A DNA stretch of 64,000 nucleotides from SXVE01 sp036388895 (GCA_036388895.1 DASVQY010000075.1:62001-126000), one strand, 5' to 3'; shown: positions 8,532-17,231, numbered from the stretch's first letter. Numbers and translations: made by a program. Notes: a model not told the origin generated them from the letters alone.

Positions 8532-8654
8532 ATGTTAAGTAAATCGAAAGTTACAGAGAGCAAAGCGTTAATAAATTTTGTTAATCACAAAGCTGTGGTT
8601 TGGACGTTTCGCAAACTTTGCATTTCTTACAGGTACATCAGTCTTCTAGGGTAA
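8532..8654 (+). CDS. Putative 40-residue protein in a sigma54-type transcription unit
   Basis: A 40-codon ORF (start MLSKSKVTESKALINF, end YRYISLLG) has a GGTGA ribosome-binding site at 8521-8525. It lies between a sigma54-like promoter and an intrinsic terminator, so the whole unit would be an RNA of about 200 nt. The peptide is basic with a short amphipathic or hydrophobic end, and no family is recognised. It could equally be a non-coding regulatory RNA with a chance ORF. Support comes from signals on both sides, not from homology. Confidence 0.4.
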   Translation: MLSKSKVTESKALINFVNHKAVVWTFRKLCISYRYISLLG

Positions 8655-8682
8655 TCTTTTTCTTAAAAAAATGGTTTGATAC

Positions 8683-8706
8683 GGCGAATTTCAGTTCGCC
8701 TTTTTT
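8683..8706 (+). terminator. Intrinsic terminator of the small transcription unit
   Basis: GGCGAA (8683-8688), a 6-nt loop, TTCGCC (8695-8700), then TTTTTTG. It separates the small unit from larB. Confidence 0.85.
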
Positions 8707-8739
8707 GTTTTAAAGCCGGGTGATGCGTAAAATAAATTT

Positions 8740-9498
8740 ATGAAAACAAACGAGATTGAAGAAATTTTAACCGCTCACGCGGAAAATGAAATTTCAACAG
8801 CCGACGCCGCTGAAAAACTGAAAAATTTGTCTTACGAAAATATCGGCTACGCCCGCGTTGACCACGCTCGCGCGGCGCGGCAGGGATTTCCCGAAGTGAT
8901 TTTCGGACAGGGAAAAACGCGCGAGCAAATCGTCGGAATTTTTGAAAAATTGGCGGCGCGTTCCGAAAATGTTTTGATAACGCGCACGACGGCTGATGTT
9001 TTCGGTGAAATTCGCAATGTTCAAACCGACGCCGAATGGCACGAATCGGCGCGAATTATTAGACTTTTTCGCGATAAAACTGAGTTGGGGACGGGCGAAA
9101 TCGCCGTCGTAACCGCCGGAACGAGCGATATTCCGGTCGCGGAAGAAGCGGCTTTGACGGCTGAAACGATGGGCAACCGCGTCAAAAGAATCTGGGACGC
9201 GGGCGTCGCGGGAATTCACCGGATTTTGTCGGAAAGAGAAATTTTGCAGTCGGCGCGCGTCGTGATTGTCGTTGCCGGAATGGAAGGAGCGCTGCCGTCG
9301 GTCGTCGGCGGTTTGGTCAAAGTTCCGGTCATCGCCGTTCCGACGAGCATCGGCTACGGAGCGTCTCTGGGCGGCATCGCCGCGCTTCTGGGAATGCTCA
9401 ATTCGTGCGCTTCAAACGTAACGGTCGTTAATATTGACAACGGCTTCGGAGCCGGTTTCAATGCGAGTTTGATAAATCGCCGCTGGCAGGAAGATTAA
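8740..9498 (+). CDS. larB: LarB-type nicotinate-nucleotide carboxylase (nickel-pincer cofactor)
   Basis: A 252-residue protein of the LarB/PurE-like family. LarB carboxylates and hydrolyses nicotinate adenine dinucleotide in the first step of nickel-pincer nucleotide synthesis. Signatures are YARVDHARAARQGFPEVIFGQGKT, the PurE-like IAVVTAGTSDIPVAEEA, and the glycine-rich VVAGMEGALPSVVGGL followed by VPVIAVPTSIGYGAS. Usual partners larC, larE and larA are not adjacent, and the gene stands alone after a terminator. Identification is confident; the pathway role depends on partners elsewhere in the genome. Confidence 0.92.
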   Translation: MKTNEIEEILTAHAENEISTADAAEKLKNLSYENIGYARVDHARAARQGFPEVIFGQGKTREQIVGIFEKLAARSENVLITRTTADVFGEIRNVQTDAEWHESARIIRLFRDKTELGTGEIAVVTAGTSDIPVAEEAALTAETMGNRVKRIWDAGVAGIHRILSEREILQSARVVIVVAGMEGALPSVVGGLVKVPVIAVPTSIGYGASLGGIAALLGMLNSCASNVTVVNIDNGFGAGFNASLINRRWQED

Positions 9499-9605
9499 CC
9501 GCAAAAGCCACATAATGCACAAAAAAGCAAAGCAATAAAATGCGGATAAGGCGGATTGTTATAGATTTTGATAAAAATTTATCTGCGTAAACCCGCTTTT
9601 TTTCT
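9499..9605. repeat. Degenerate word-repeat spacer after larB
   Basis: The spacer is built of related short words (GCAAAAGCCACATAATGCAC, AAAGCAAAGC, ATGCGGATAAGGCGG) and ends with TTTATCTGCGTAAACCCGC followed by seven T. It may act as a weak terminator (GCGG...CCGC). Confidence 0.4.
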
Positions 9606-9646
9606 ATTCTGATTCGTGTTTTATTCTTCTGCGAAGTATGAAAATA

Positions 9647-11074
9647 TCAAGGATTAATTAAAACGTAAAGCCTATCCGCCCAATCGGATTTCGAGTTTTT
9701 CAGTATTTCGTACTGAACATTGGCGGCGTCCCGGTCGCCTTGTTTCAGATAAGCGCGACCGAGATTATAACGGGCTTTATCGAAATCTGGGTTGTAATTG
9801 ACAGCGACGTTTAAAGCGACGAGGCTTTCTTCCGGTTTGCCGATTTCCAGATAACTTTCTCCGAGATAATTGTAAGTTTTCGCGTCGGGTTTGTAAGTTT
9901 TCAGCAGTTCAAACGCTTGAACGGCTTCCTGATACCGCTTTTGTTTGAAGTAAGCTAAACCCATTTTTTCAATCGCGCCGACGTGGTCGGGTTTCAGAGC
10001 GACTGTGCGTTTATACGCGAGAATTTCTTCGTCTATACGATTCAATTTTCCGAGACTTAAACCGAGCGCGTATTGCGTTTCGGGATTCGATTCATCGAGT
10101 TTCGCCGCCGTTCTATAAGCTTCTACGGCATCTTTGTACTGCCCGAGCGCGAAACTTGACGCGCCGATATTGACGAAAGTTTCAGTCCAGTTCGGACGCA
10201 GTTTCGCCGCCTGTTTCGAGGCTTTTAAAGCTTCATTGTGCCTGCCGAGCATACCGTAACAAAAACCCGCCTGATACCATGCTTCGGCATAATTCGGATC
10301 AATTTCAACCGCTTTTTCAAAAAACGCGACGGCTTTGGCGAAATCATCGCGCGATAAAATTCCCAACCCTTGCGAATACAAACTCTGCGCCGCCGAACGT
10401 TTGTTTTGTAGGTTTGCGGCGATAAGCGATGAAAACGTTTGCAGCTCGCCGACTTTAAGCTGCGAAATTCTTTCCGACGGAACCGCGAAATTTAAACTTT
10501 GCCCTTCTTCCGATTGCAGAGTCGCCACGCCGATAACCTGTCCGTTCATATTAACGACCGGACTTCCCGAAGAACCGGGCGAAATCGGCGCCGTAATTTG
10601 AATGATTTTGCCGTAGCCGGAAATTTCTCTGACGGCGGAAACTATTCCGTTTGAAACCGAACCTTCCAAACCGAACGGGTTGCCGATGACGACGATTGAT
10701 TCGCCTTCCTGCGGAACTGCTTGCGTCAGCGGCAACGGAGCGACCGACTGCGGCAAATCAACCTGCAGAATGGCTAAATCGCCCTCGCCGTCAATTGCCA
10801 GAACGCCTTTCGCCGTATATTTTTTACCATTCGTCAAATGAATCTCGACCCGGCTGGATTTTTCGATGACGTGACGATTAGTGATTATTTTATTTGCGCC
10901 GACGAAAAAGCCGCTGCCGCGGGAAAGCGTGTTTCCGCGCGCGTCGAAAGTTTCAATGGCGACCGCCGAAGGTTTTATTCGTTTGACGAGTTCGGGCAGA
11001 TAGTCCTGCGCCGCTGCAAACGCGGCACAAACGGTCGTAATTAGAAGAAGAGAAAATATTTGGACGAATTTCAT
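9647..11074 (-). CDS. Exported trypsin-like (S1C/Do-type) protease with C-terminal TPRs
   Basis: A 475-residue secreted protein: signal peptide (residues 1-22, cleavage after AFAAAQ), a chymotrypsin-fold protease, then about seven TPR units (residues 225-470). The catalytic triad is visible as H68 (ITNRHVI), D99 (GEGDLAIL) and S169 (SPGSSGSPV). There is no PDZ domain, which sets it apart from DegP/HtrA; TPRs take its place and may bind partners or unfolded clients in the periplasm. The gene appears monocistronic. A role in envelope protein quality control is inferred from the family. Confidence 0.9.
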   Translation of the reverse strand: MKFVQIFSLLLITTVCAAFAAAQDYLPELVKRIKPSAVAIETFDARGNTLSRGSGFFVGANKIITNRHVIEKSSRVEIHLTNGKKYTAKGVLAIDGEGDLAILQVDLPQSVAPLPLTQAVPQEGESIVVIGNPFGLEGSVSNGIVSAVREISGYGKIIQITAPISPGSSGSPVVNMNGQVIGVATLQSEEGQSLNFAVPSERISQLKVGELQTFSSLIAANLQNKRSAAQSLYSQGLGILSRDDFAKAVAFFEKAVEIDPNYAEAWYQAGFCYGMLGRHNEALKASKQAAKLRPNWTETFVNIGASSFALGQYKDAVEAYRTAAKLDESNPETQYALGLSLGKLNRIDEEILAYKRTVALKPDHVGAIEKMGLAYFKQKRYQEAVQAFELLKTYKPDAKTYNYLGESYLEIGKPEESLVALNVAVNYNPDFDKARYNLGRAYLKQGDRDAANVQYEILKNSKSDWADRLYVLINP

Positions 11075-11266
11075 CTTTCGGCTTTGAAATCTGTCGGAAT
11101 TATAAACGCATTAGCCGCGTTAAACAAGATAGATGTGAGATAGGCTCGAAACCGTTGCAGAAAATATATATTCGAACTTTTCGTTTATCGAATGAACAAT
11201 AAAAAATTAATCGTGGATGAATGCTGAATGAAAACAATTTTGACAATTAACTTGTTTTCCCGGCGA

Positions 11267-12145
11267 TTAATCTTCTGCGGCAATTCGCTTGATAAAACCG
11301 GCGACATCGGAAAAATTTTCGGCGTAAAATTCGGCTGGAAAACGGCTGCGAATTCGTTCGTCAGCAAAGGCTCTGCCGCCGACGAGCACGGGAATTTGCA
11401 GTTTGCCTATGCGCTCCCGGAAATCTTTGTAGTCGCGCGAAAGGCGCTCGATATCACTGATTAAAGTGGCGGAAACGCAGACTATTTTCGGCGCATAACG
11501 CACGATTTCTTCCGCCAGCGAGTAAAACGGAGTGTTTGCCCCGAAGTTAAAAACTTCCCAGCCCTCATTTTCAATCGTTATCTGGGCGAGATGCGTCGGC
11601 AGTTCGTGAAAATCGCCTTCGACGCCGCAGCATACCGCCAAATCGCCGGTTATATCCGGGACCGGAATCGTCAGGCGCATCTTGTGAATCGCGTTGTGAG
11701 CGGTGCGCGTCGCCAGATGTTCCTGCGCGACCGAAAGCTCGCCTTTATACCAAAGCTCGCCGATGCATTTCATCGCCGAACAAACGAGATTGTCAAATAT
11801 GCTTGTGACCGGTTCGCCGTGCAGGTAAGCGTTTATAAGAATATTCGCCGCTTCTTCTTCGGCTCCGCCGACGAGCGAATGAAAAAGAGCGCAATGCGAA
11901 TCGTCTTTGATTTCGCGCCGACGAATCCTGGCTTTCAGCATTGATTCGTCCGCGTGCGAATGTTTTACGCCGAGATTTTGCTCGCGCTGGAAACGCGCCA
12001 CTTCGTCAGCCCGAAATCGACGATGCCCGCCGCTCGTGCGTTCGGAATTTAATAAACCGGCGTCTTCCCACCGCTTGACGGTCGCGTCGCTGACGCGGCA
12101 CAAGCGAGCAACTTCTCTGGTTGTAAGGCTTTTCGCAATCTGCAT
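11267..12145 (-). CDS. MerR-HTH/cobalamin-binding regulator (CarH/LitR-like)
   Basis: A 292-residue regulator: MerR-type winged helix (residues 7-55, TTREVARLCRVSDATVKRW), a helical cap with the W-x9-EH motif (W132...E142-H143), then a B12-binding Rossmann domain with GVEGDFHELP, where H180 is the likely lower axial cobalt ligand. CarH proteins use adenosylcobalamin as a light sensor to repress genes in the dark. The residue after the tryptophan is Y133; in Thermus CarH this place is His132, the ligand formed after illumination. It may therefore be a B12 sensor with altered or no light response. It is divergent from rpiB, with an 8-6-8 palindrome between them. Confidence 0.88.
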   Translation of the reverse strand: MQIAKSLTTREVARLCRVSDATVKRWEDAGLLNSERTSGGHRRFRADEVARFQREQNLGVKHSHADESMLKARIRRREIKDDSHCALFHSLVGGAEEEAANILINAYLHGEPVTSIFDNLVCSAMKCIGELWYKGELSVAQEHLATRTAHNAIHKMRLTIPVPDITGDLAVCCGVEGDFHELPTHLAQITIENEGWEVFNFGANTPFYSLAEEIVRYAPKIVCVSATLISDIERLSRDYKDFRERIGKLQIPVLVGGRAFADERIRSRFPAEFYAENFSDVAGFIKRIAAED

Positions 12146-12182
12146 TCCTACAACTATTGTAAGTATTTCGGAAATGTTTTGT

Positions 12183-12204
12183 AAATTATTGGTTAAAATA
12201 ATTT
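12183..12204. promoter_or_regulatory. Perfect 8-bp inverted repeat, possible regulator operator
   Basis: AAATTATT (12183-12190), six spacer bases GGTTAA, AATAATTT (12197-12204). It lies 38 bp upstream of the CarH-like gene and within the divergent spacer to rpiB. Autoregulation by the CarH-like protein is a guess. Confidence 0.4.
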
Positions 12205-12354
12205 TTGGGCGGCGGCTGATGCTTTTTAATTTTGTTTGAAACTAATTTGATGACTCGGCAATCTTCTTTTCAGTACGTTTATTGAATTTTTATTCTTTAT
12301 TCTTTGAAGAGAAACAAATACAATTTTCGTAAAAAAAAAGGACAAAAGACAAAA

Positions 12355-12807
12355 ATGATAAAAAAGATCGCTCTCGCTTCCGATCACGCGGGCTACGAAG
12401 AAAAGGAAAAATTAAAAAAAACTCTCGATGAAATCGGCGTTGAGTTTGAAGATTTGGGAACCGGCTCGCTCGACTCGGTTGATTACCCGGATTATGCGCG
12501 TAAAGTCGGCGAAGCGGTCGCGAATGGCGAAGTCGAACAGGGAATTCTAGTTTGCGGTTCGGGCATCGGCGTGGCGATTGCCGCCAATAAAATTCACGGC
12601 GTTCGCGCGGCGCAGGCTTGGAATGAAGAAACGGCGCGGCTGGCGCGCGAACATAACGACGCCAATGTTTTAACAATCGGCGCTCGCGTGATTCCCGAAG
12701 CGGAAATTCCGAAAATCGTCAAAGCCTGGTTTGCTACGGATTTCGCGGGCGGGCGGCACGCCAAACGAATCGAAAAAATCACCGAACTGGAAAACGATAA
12801 AATATAA
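12355..12807 (+). CDS. rpiB: Ribose-5-phosphate isomerase B
   Basis: A 150-residue enzyme that interconverts ribose-5-phosphate and ribulose-5-phosphate in the pentose phosphate pathway. The RpiB signatures are complete: IALASDHAGYE (D10, H11), DYPDYA, and the catalytic cysteine loop VCGSGIGVAIAANK (C67). The ATG at 12355 is chosen because it gives the canonical N-terminus; a start 17 codons upstream would add a lysine-rich tail translated from an A-rich leader. The Shine-Dalgarno is AAAGG. The gene is convergent with murJ, with 1 bp between the stops. Confidence 0.94.
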   Translation: MIKKIALASDHAGYEEKEKLKKTLDEIGVEFEDLGTGSLDSVDYPDYARKVGEAVANGEVEQGILVCGSGIGVAIAANKIHGVRAAQAWNEETARLAREHNDANVLTIGARVIPEAEIPKIVKAWFATDFAGGRHAKRIEKITELENDKI

Positions 12808-12808
12808 A

Positions 12809-14572
12809 CTATTTTTTGAGTCGGAGTTTTCGGGCGAAAGCGTTGTAAACCTTTTCCAATTCGCTGACGCCGAGCATTTTTGCGACGACGAAAAACGTAG
12901 CGGCTCCGAATGCTATCGGCACGAACGCTTCGATTACTCTTAAAGTAAAAGTTTCCGCGCCGAAAGTTTTGTGCAGCAAGTAATAGCTGAAATAAGAAAC
13001 CAAAGACATTACGGTCGAAGCGGCGGCGATTTTGACGAATGAATAAATGATTTCTCCGCCGTTTATTCTTTCGATTTTTCGCCGCATCATCAACGCCAGG
13101 GCGAAGAAATTCACGAGAGCGACGCTCGAAGTCGCAAGCGCGACGCCGACGTGACCGAAACCGAACGGATTCGCCTCGGTAGCGCCGTAATTAATCAAAA
13201 CCATTTTAAAGCCGTAACTCGCCAGCGCATTGACGGCAATCGAGCAAAGGGCAATAATCATCGGAGTTTTCGCGTCGTTGAGCGCGTAAAACGCCGGTGA
13301 AAGAACTTTTATCGCAGCGTATCCGGTCAGTCCGATTGAATATCCGGCGAGCGCGTAAGCCGTCATCGTCGTATCGGCGGAATTAAATTTCCCACGCTCG
13401 TAAATCAAACGAATGATCGGTTCGCCCAAAACAATCAAACCGCACGCCGACGGCAAAGTTAAAAGAAAAACGAGTTTGAGCGATGAGGAAAGCGTGTTGC
13501 GAAATTCGCCGAATTTTCCTTCGCTCGCCATTCGCGACAAAACCGGAACCGAAGCCGTTCCGACCGCAACGCCGAAAACGCCAATCGGAAACTGCATCAA
13601 GCGAAAAGCGTAACCGAGCCAGGAAATTCCGCCGTTGATGTCGGAAACGAAAAACGTATTGACCAAAACGTTGATCTGCACGGCGGACGTTCCGAGAATC
13701 GCCGGCGCCATCAAACGCATAACCTGGCGAACGCCTTCATCGGCGAAGCTCAAAGCCGGAACGAAACGAAAACCGACTTTGAGAAGCGACGGCACTTGCA
13801 TCAGAAACTGCGCCGCGCCGCCGATCAAAGTCCCGATTGCCATACCGATAATCGCCCATTGCGCCGCTTCAGACGGAACCGCGTTTGCATCCGCAGAACC
13901 GAGCCATCCGCCGCCCGAAAGCCAGTAAGCCATTCCGAGCCCGACGAAAATCGAAACGACGTTGAAAACCGTCGAAGCCGAAGCCGGAATGCCGAAAATT
14001 CCTTTCGTATTCAAAACGCCCATCGCCACCGCCGCCAGCGCGACGAGCAGAATAAACGGGAACATTATCTGCGTTAAGACGGTGGCGAGCGCCGCTTTTT
14101 CCGGCGAAAATCCATCGGCGATAATGTCTATAAACTGACGCGAAAACAAAACGCCGATGATTGTAATTACGCTCAAAATAACGGCTAACGCGTTCATTAC
14201 AAGGCTCGCCAAACGCCACGCCGCCTGCTCGCCTTTGTTGATTTGATAATCGGTAAAAACTTTTACAAATGCGGCTGAAAGTGCGCCTTCGGCGAACAAA
14301 TCGCGCAAAACGTTCGGAATACGAAAAGCGACTTGATAAGCGTCGTTCAAAAAACCGGCGCCGAAATAGCGTGCGAATATAAGTTCGCGCACCAATCCCA
14401 AAACGCGGGAAAACATCACGGCAATCGAGACGATTCCCGCTGATTTCGCCACGCTTTGTTGTTTCGGGGCAGGATTTTTACTTTCTGCTTCGACAGGTTC
14501 TTCGGCAACGTCGGGTTCGGCGAGATATTCGGGAAGTTCTTCGGTCGGCAGGGTTTGTTTGATTTCGCTCAT
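12809..14572 (-). CDS. murJ: Lipid II flippase MurJ (MviN)
   Basis: A 587-residue polytopic membrane protein of the MurJ/MviN family that flips lipid II across the inner membrane for peptidoglycan synthesis. Family landmarks include SRVLGLVRELIFARYFGAG, the FRIPNVLRDLFAEGALSAAFV loop, and PFILLVALAAVAMGVLN; about 14 hydrophobic segments are present. It carries an acidic, proline-rich N-terminal extension of about 45 residues before the first membrane segment. The leader upstream can form a long hairpin. The gene is convergent with rpiB. Confidence 0.95.
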   Translation of the reverse strand: MSEIKQTLPTEELPEYLAEPDVAEEPVEAESKNPAPKQQSVAKSAGIVSIAVMFSRVLGLVRELIFARYFGAGFLNDAYQVAFRIPNVLRDLFAEGALSAAFVKVFTDYQINKGEQAAWRLASLVMNALAVILSVITIIGVLFSRQFIDIIADGFSPEKAALATVLTQIMFPFILLVALAAVAMGVLNTKGIFGIPASASTVFNVVSIFVGLGMAYWLSGGGWLGSADANAVPSEAAQWAIIGMAIGTLIGGAAQFLMQVPSLLKVGFRFVPALSFADEGVRQVMRLMAPAILGTSAVQINVLVNTFFVSDINGGISWLGYAFRLMQFPIGVFGVAVGTASVPVLSRMASEGKFGEFRNTLSSSLKLVFLLTLPSACGLIVLGEPIIRLIYERGKFNSADTTMTAYALAGYSIGLTGYAAIKVLSPAFYALNDAKTPMIIALCSIAVNALASYGFKMVLINYGATEANPFGFGHVGVALATSSVALVNFFALALMMRRKIERINGGEIIYSFVKIAAASTVMSLVSYFSYYLLHKTFGAETFTLRVIEAFVPIAFGAATFFVVAKMLGVSELEKVYNAFARKLRLKK

Positions 14573-14606
14573 TTATTTTAACTTTCGATGAGTTTCGCCT
14601 TTTTGG

Positions 14607-14653
14607 GCGAGACATTTCGCCTTTTACGAACGTAAAAGTTTGCAACATCTCGC
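14607..14653 (-). promoter_or_regulatory. Long hairpin in the murJ leader
   Basis: The 47-nt segment folds on itself: CTTTTACG-AA-CGTAAAAG forms a perfect 8-bp inner stem. It is extended by GCGAGA...TCTCGC outer arms with small internal loops. It lies 35-81 nt upstream of the murJ start and a second small GGCGA/TCGCC hairpin overlaps it. It could be an attenuator or mRNA stabiliser, or a terminator of an unseen upstream transcript. Confidence 0.45.
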
Positions 14654-14677
14654 GCGTTTCGACAAGGCGACAAACAA

Positions 14678-14707
14678 AAAGGAAACAGACTTAAATCCGT
14701 TTCCTTT
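14678..14707 (-). terminator. Intrinsic terminator downstream of the PBP4-like gene
   Basis: AAAGGAAAC (14678-14686) pairs perfectly with GTTTCCTTT (14699-14707), with a 12-nt loop. It lies 27 bp past the stop of the minus-strand gene. Confidence 0.8.
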
Positions 14708-14733
14708 GATTTTCTATATTTGAAAAAGTTAGC

Positions 14734-16179
14734 TTAATCGTTGACTCGCGCGCGATTATCGGCGTGAACGATTCTCGTTTTCGCCAGACGAGTGTCGAGC
14801 GCGATTGGATTGTAGGTCATTTGCGACGCGCCGCCGAATTGTCCTTGAATCAACGAAACGTAATTGTTTTGAAACGAGCGAAAACGACTGACGTTTCCTC
14901 GCTGATTGAAAATGACAAACAAAAGTTTTCCGGTGCGCGTCGTAATTTCGCCCGCCAGAGTTGAGACGCCGCTGTCGGTGTTGCCCAGAGTTCCGGTTTT
15001 GCCGACGACGCTGCCTTTGGCGAAATCAGTGTCGAAACGCCTTTCGAGCGTTCCTTTGTCAACTCCGGCGACCGGCATAATGTCGGCGAAGGTCATTTTA
15101 TAGCGACCGAGCTCGCTTCGCAGCGTTTTGAGAAGCTTCATCATCGCGCGCGGCGTAACACGGTTAATGCCGAGACCGCTCGAAGTTTGCAGGTAAAATT
15201 CCTGCGGCGCGATGCTGGCGTTTTGCTGAACGATACGAGCGACGGCGTAAGATCCGCCGAGCATATCGCCGAGGCGTTCAGCCAGAAAATTATTTGAATA
15301 GCAAAGCGTTACTTTGAGAATTTCGCGCATCGGCGCCGATTCGTGCGTGAAAAGAAGTTTTGCGTTCGACGGCATCGGCTGAACGTAAACGCCGCCGCTA
15401 AAAGAGACGCTCGGAACTGTTTGAGCCTGGACGGGTTTGCCGGAATTGAACAGATAATTCTGCCAGGCGCGATTCGCCGCTGCCGGTCGTTTCGCCGCGT
15501 CCATCGTCGTTGCGAGCGTTGTGCTGCTGCGCGCCGCCGAAGTGTTGTAGTTCATCGCAAAATTATCGGAGACGACCAAATCTCCCTGAATCGTGCGAAT
15601 TCCCATGCGGTTTAATTCGTTTGAAATCGCGACGGCGTGCTCGTAATTGAAAATCGGGTCGCGTCCCGAAACATACAAATTGCCGTGAATGGTTCCCGTT
15701 TCCTGCTCGTACGAGCCGTCAGTCCAAAGCTGCGTTTGAAAACGAAAATCGGGACCGAAGGTTTTCAAAACGGCGTAGGCGGTGGCGACTTTAACGTTCG
15801 ACGCCGGATTAAAAGTAAAATCCGAATAAGCTTCGACAACTACGTTGCCTTCCAAATCTTCAACCAGAACGCCGGAGTAACCGGGAAGCGCCGTGTCACG
15901 AAGAATCGGAATCGAGGTTTTAATCGCGCTTGATGCCGCGGTTGTCGCCACTGCCGCGCTGGGCGCCGAGCTGGCGGTCTTCTGAACCAGAGGCGTTTCC
16001 GAAGGCGCGGGCTTGCCGGTTTGTTGAACGGTAATCGGCTGCAAAAGCGGTTTGGTCGGCGGCGCCGTCGGTTTTGAATAAACGGGTTGCCCGTAATTGA
16101 CGAGCGGTGCGGACAAGCCGACGAGCAGCAAAAAAGCGACATTGAGCCAGAAGGCTTTGTTTTCGGTTAATCTATTCAT
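14734..16179 (-). CDS. dacB: D-alanyl-D-alanine carboxypeptidase/endopeptidase (PBP4/DacB, S13)
   Basis: A 481-residue exported penicillin-binding protein. A membrane or signal segment (residues 10-27) is followed by a low-complexity P/S/T-rich linker (32-90) and the S13 fold. The three active-site motifs are present: S127-N-V-K130 (SxxK, in NPASNVKVAT), S295-N-N (SxN, in CYSNNFLAERLG), and K394-T-G (VVGKTGTLGN). It trims or cleaves peptidoglycan cross-links in the periplasm. The protein ends with a basic tail. A terminator follows the gene. Confidence 0.92.
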   Translation of the reverse strand: MNRLTENKAFWLNVAFLLLVGLSAPLVNYGQPVYSKPTAPPTKPLLQPITVQQTGKPAPSETPLVQKTASSAPSAAVATTAASSAIKTSIPILRDTALPGYSGVLVEDLEGNVVVEAYSDFTFNPASNVKVATAYAVLKTFGPDFRFQTQLWTDGSYEQETGTIHGNLYVSGRDPIFNYEHAVAISNELNRMGIRTIQGDLVVSDNFAMNYNTSAARSSTTLATTMDAAKRPAAANRAWQNYLFNSGKPVQAQTVPSVSFSGGVYVQPMPSNAKLLFTHESAPMREILKVTLCYSNNFLAERLGDMLGGSYAVARIVQQNASIAPQEFYLQTSSGLGINRVTPRAMMKLLKTLRSELGRYKMTFADIMPVAGVDKGTLERRFDTDFAKGSVVGKTGTLGNTDSGVSTLAGEITTRTGKLLFVIFNQRGNVSRFRSFQNNYVSLIQGQFGGASQMTYNPIALDTRLAKTRIVHADNRARVND

Positions 16180-16479
16180 TAATTTTCTATATCGTTTGCA
16201 GATGTGGCAGACTTACCGTTTCGGAAAGCTTTTTACACTATACCACATCAACCCTCAAAATTTTCAAACAAACAAAAACTTTTTCCAGTTTTCCCTTATA
16301 AACCGACGCTTTCTTCGATGAATTTCCTTTTAATTTAGATGCCGGACGTTTCAAATTAATTTATGGAAAACATCCGCATTTCTTATACATTAAAAACGAT
16401 TAAAAGAAAAGATTTTTCGCAAAAATTTTTAAGAAAATTTGTTGGGGTAATAATAAAAAATACGAATTTGAAAAAAATA
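16180..16479. other. Spacer between dacB and the glycosylase gene
   Basis: About 300 AT-rich bases. It holds an inverted repeat GATGTGG/CCACATC around 16201-16250 near the dacB start, and a 64-codon ORF at 16363-16557 that is judged to be chance. Otherwise nothing is recognised. Confidence 0.4.
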
Positions 16480-16508
16480 TTGACTTTGCCTTTTATCGCT
16501 CCTAAAAT
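16480..16508 (+). promoter_or_regulatory. Sigma70-type promoter of the 8-oxoG glycosylase gene
   Basis: TTGACT (16480-16485), a 17-bp spacer, and TAAAAT (16503-16508). The expected start near 16515 leaves only about 14 nt before the GTG start codon, so the mRNA would be nearly leaderless. Confidence 0.6.
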
Positions 16509-16528
16509 TGAGCAATCTTTGATTTTAC

Positions 16529-17188
16529 GTGAAAAAACAACAGCCCTTGACGATTGAAAACATAAAAGCGGCGCACGCCGAAAGACGCGACGAAATTCGC
16601 CGGAAAATAGCGGAATTCGAAGCGGTTTGGACGAGTGGAACCGATGAGAAACTCTGGGAAGAAATGGTTTTTTGTTTTTTCACGGGCGGCTGTTCGGCGC
16701 GAATGGGGCTTCGTTCGATTGAAGCCGTGCGACCGCTTTTAATCACCGGAACGCAAGAAGAATTGATGAACGCTTTAATCGGCAGACATCGCTATCCGCG
16801 AGCGCGTTCCGGCTACATCGTCGCTTCGCGCGAGTTTTTGCAGGCGCATTGCAATCTCAAGTTGCGAAAAAAACTGCAAAGTTTTGAAAATCCTTTAGAC
16901 CGGCGCGATTGGCTGGTCAAAGAGAAACGCATAAAAGGTTTGGGCTACAAGGAAGCGAGCCATTTTCTGCGAAACATCGGGCTGAAGGGCTACGCGATTC
17001 TCGACAAGCATATATTGCGAAGTATGACGGAGCTGGGAATAATTGACGACCCGAAGCCGCCAAACGCGCGCGCGAAGTATCTGACAATTGAAGAGAAGCT
17101 GAAAAATCTAGCCGAAGTTACAAAAATTGATTTCGACGAGTTGGATTTGGTCTTGTGGTCAATGAAAACCGGCGAAATTCTGAAGTAA
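16529..17188 (+). CDS. 8-oxoguanine DNA glycosylase/AP lyase, Ogg2 type
   Basis: A 219-residue helix-hairpin-helix-GPD glycosylase of the Ogg2 type, mainly known from archaea and thermophilic bacteria. It removes 8-oxoguanine and cleaves the abasic site. The HhH motif is IKGLGYKEASHFLRNIG with catalytic lysine K141, followed by the conserved aspartate D159 in AILDKHILR. The start is GTG at 16529, supported by a promoter just upstream and the canonical N-terminus; no Shine-Dalgarno is visible. It probably works alongside the usual base-excision enzymes. Confidence 0.9.
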   Translation: MKKQQPLTIENIKAAHAERRDEIRRKIAEFEAVWTSGTDEKLWEEMVFCFFTGGCSARMGLRSIEAVRPLLITGTQEELMNALIGRHRYPRARSGYIVASREFLQAHCNLKLRKKLQSFENPLDRRDWLVKEKRIKGLGYKEASHFLRNIGLKGYAILDKHILRSMTELGIIDDPKPPNARAKYLTIEEKLKNLAEVTKIDFDELDLVLWSMKTGEILK

Positions 17189-17231
17189 CTTCAAAACACA
17201 ATCAGAATTCATCTGGAAAGGAGTGTAAATT

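Noticed and set aside
16363..16557. A 64-residue ORF upstream of the glycosylase gene
   Set aside because: It overlaps the glycosylase start and the promoter at 16480-16508, is extremely AT-rich, and has no ribosome-binding site or recognisable motif.
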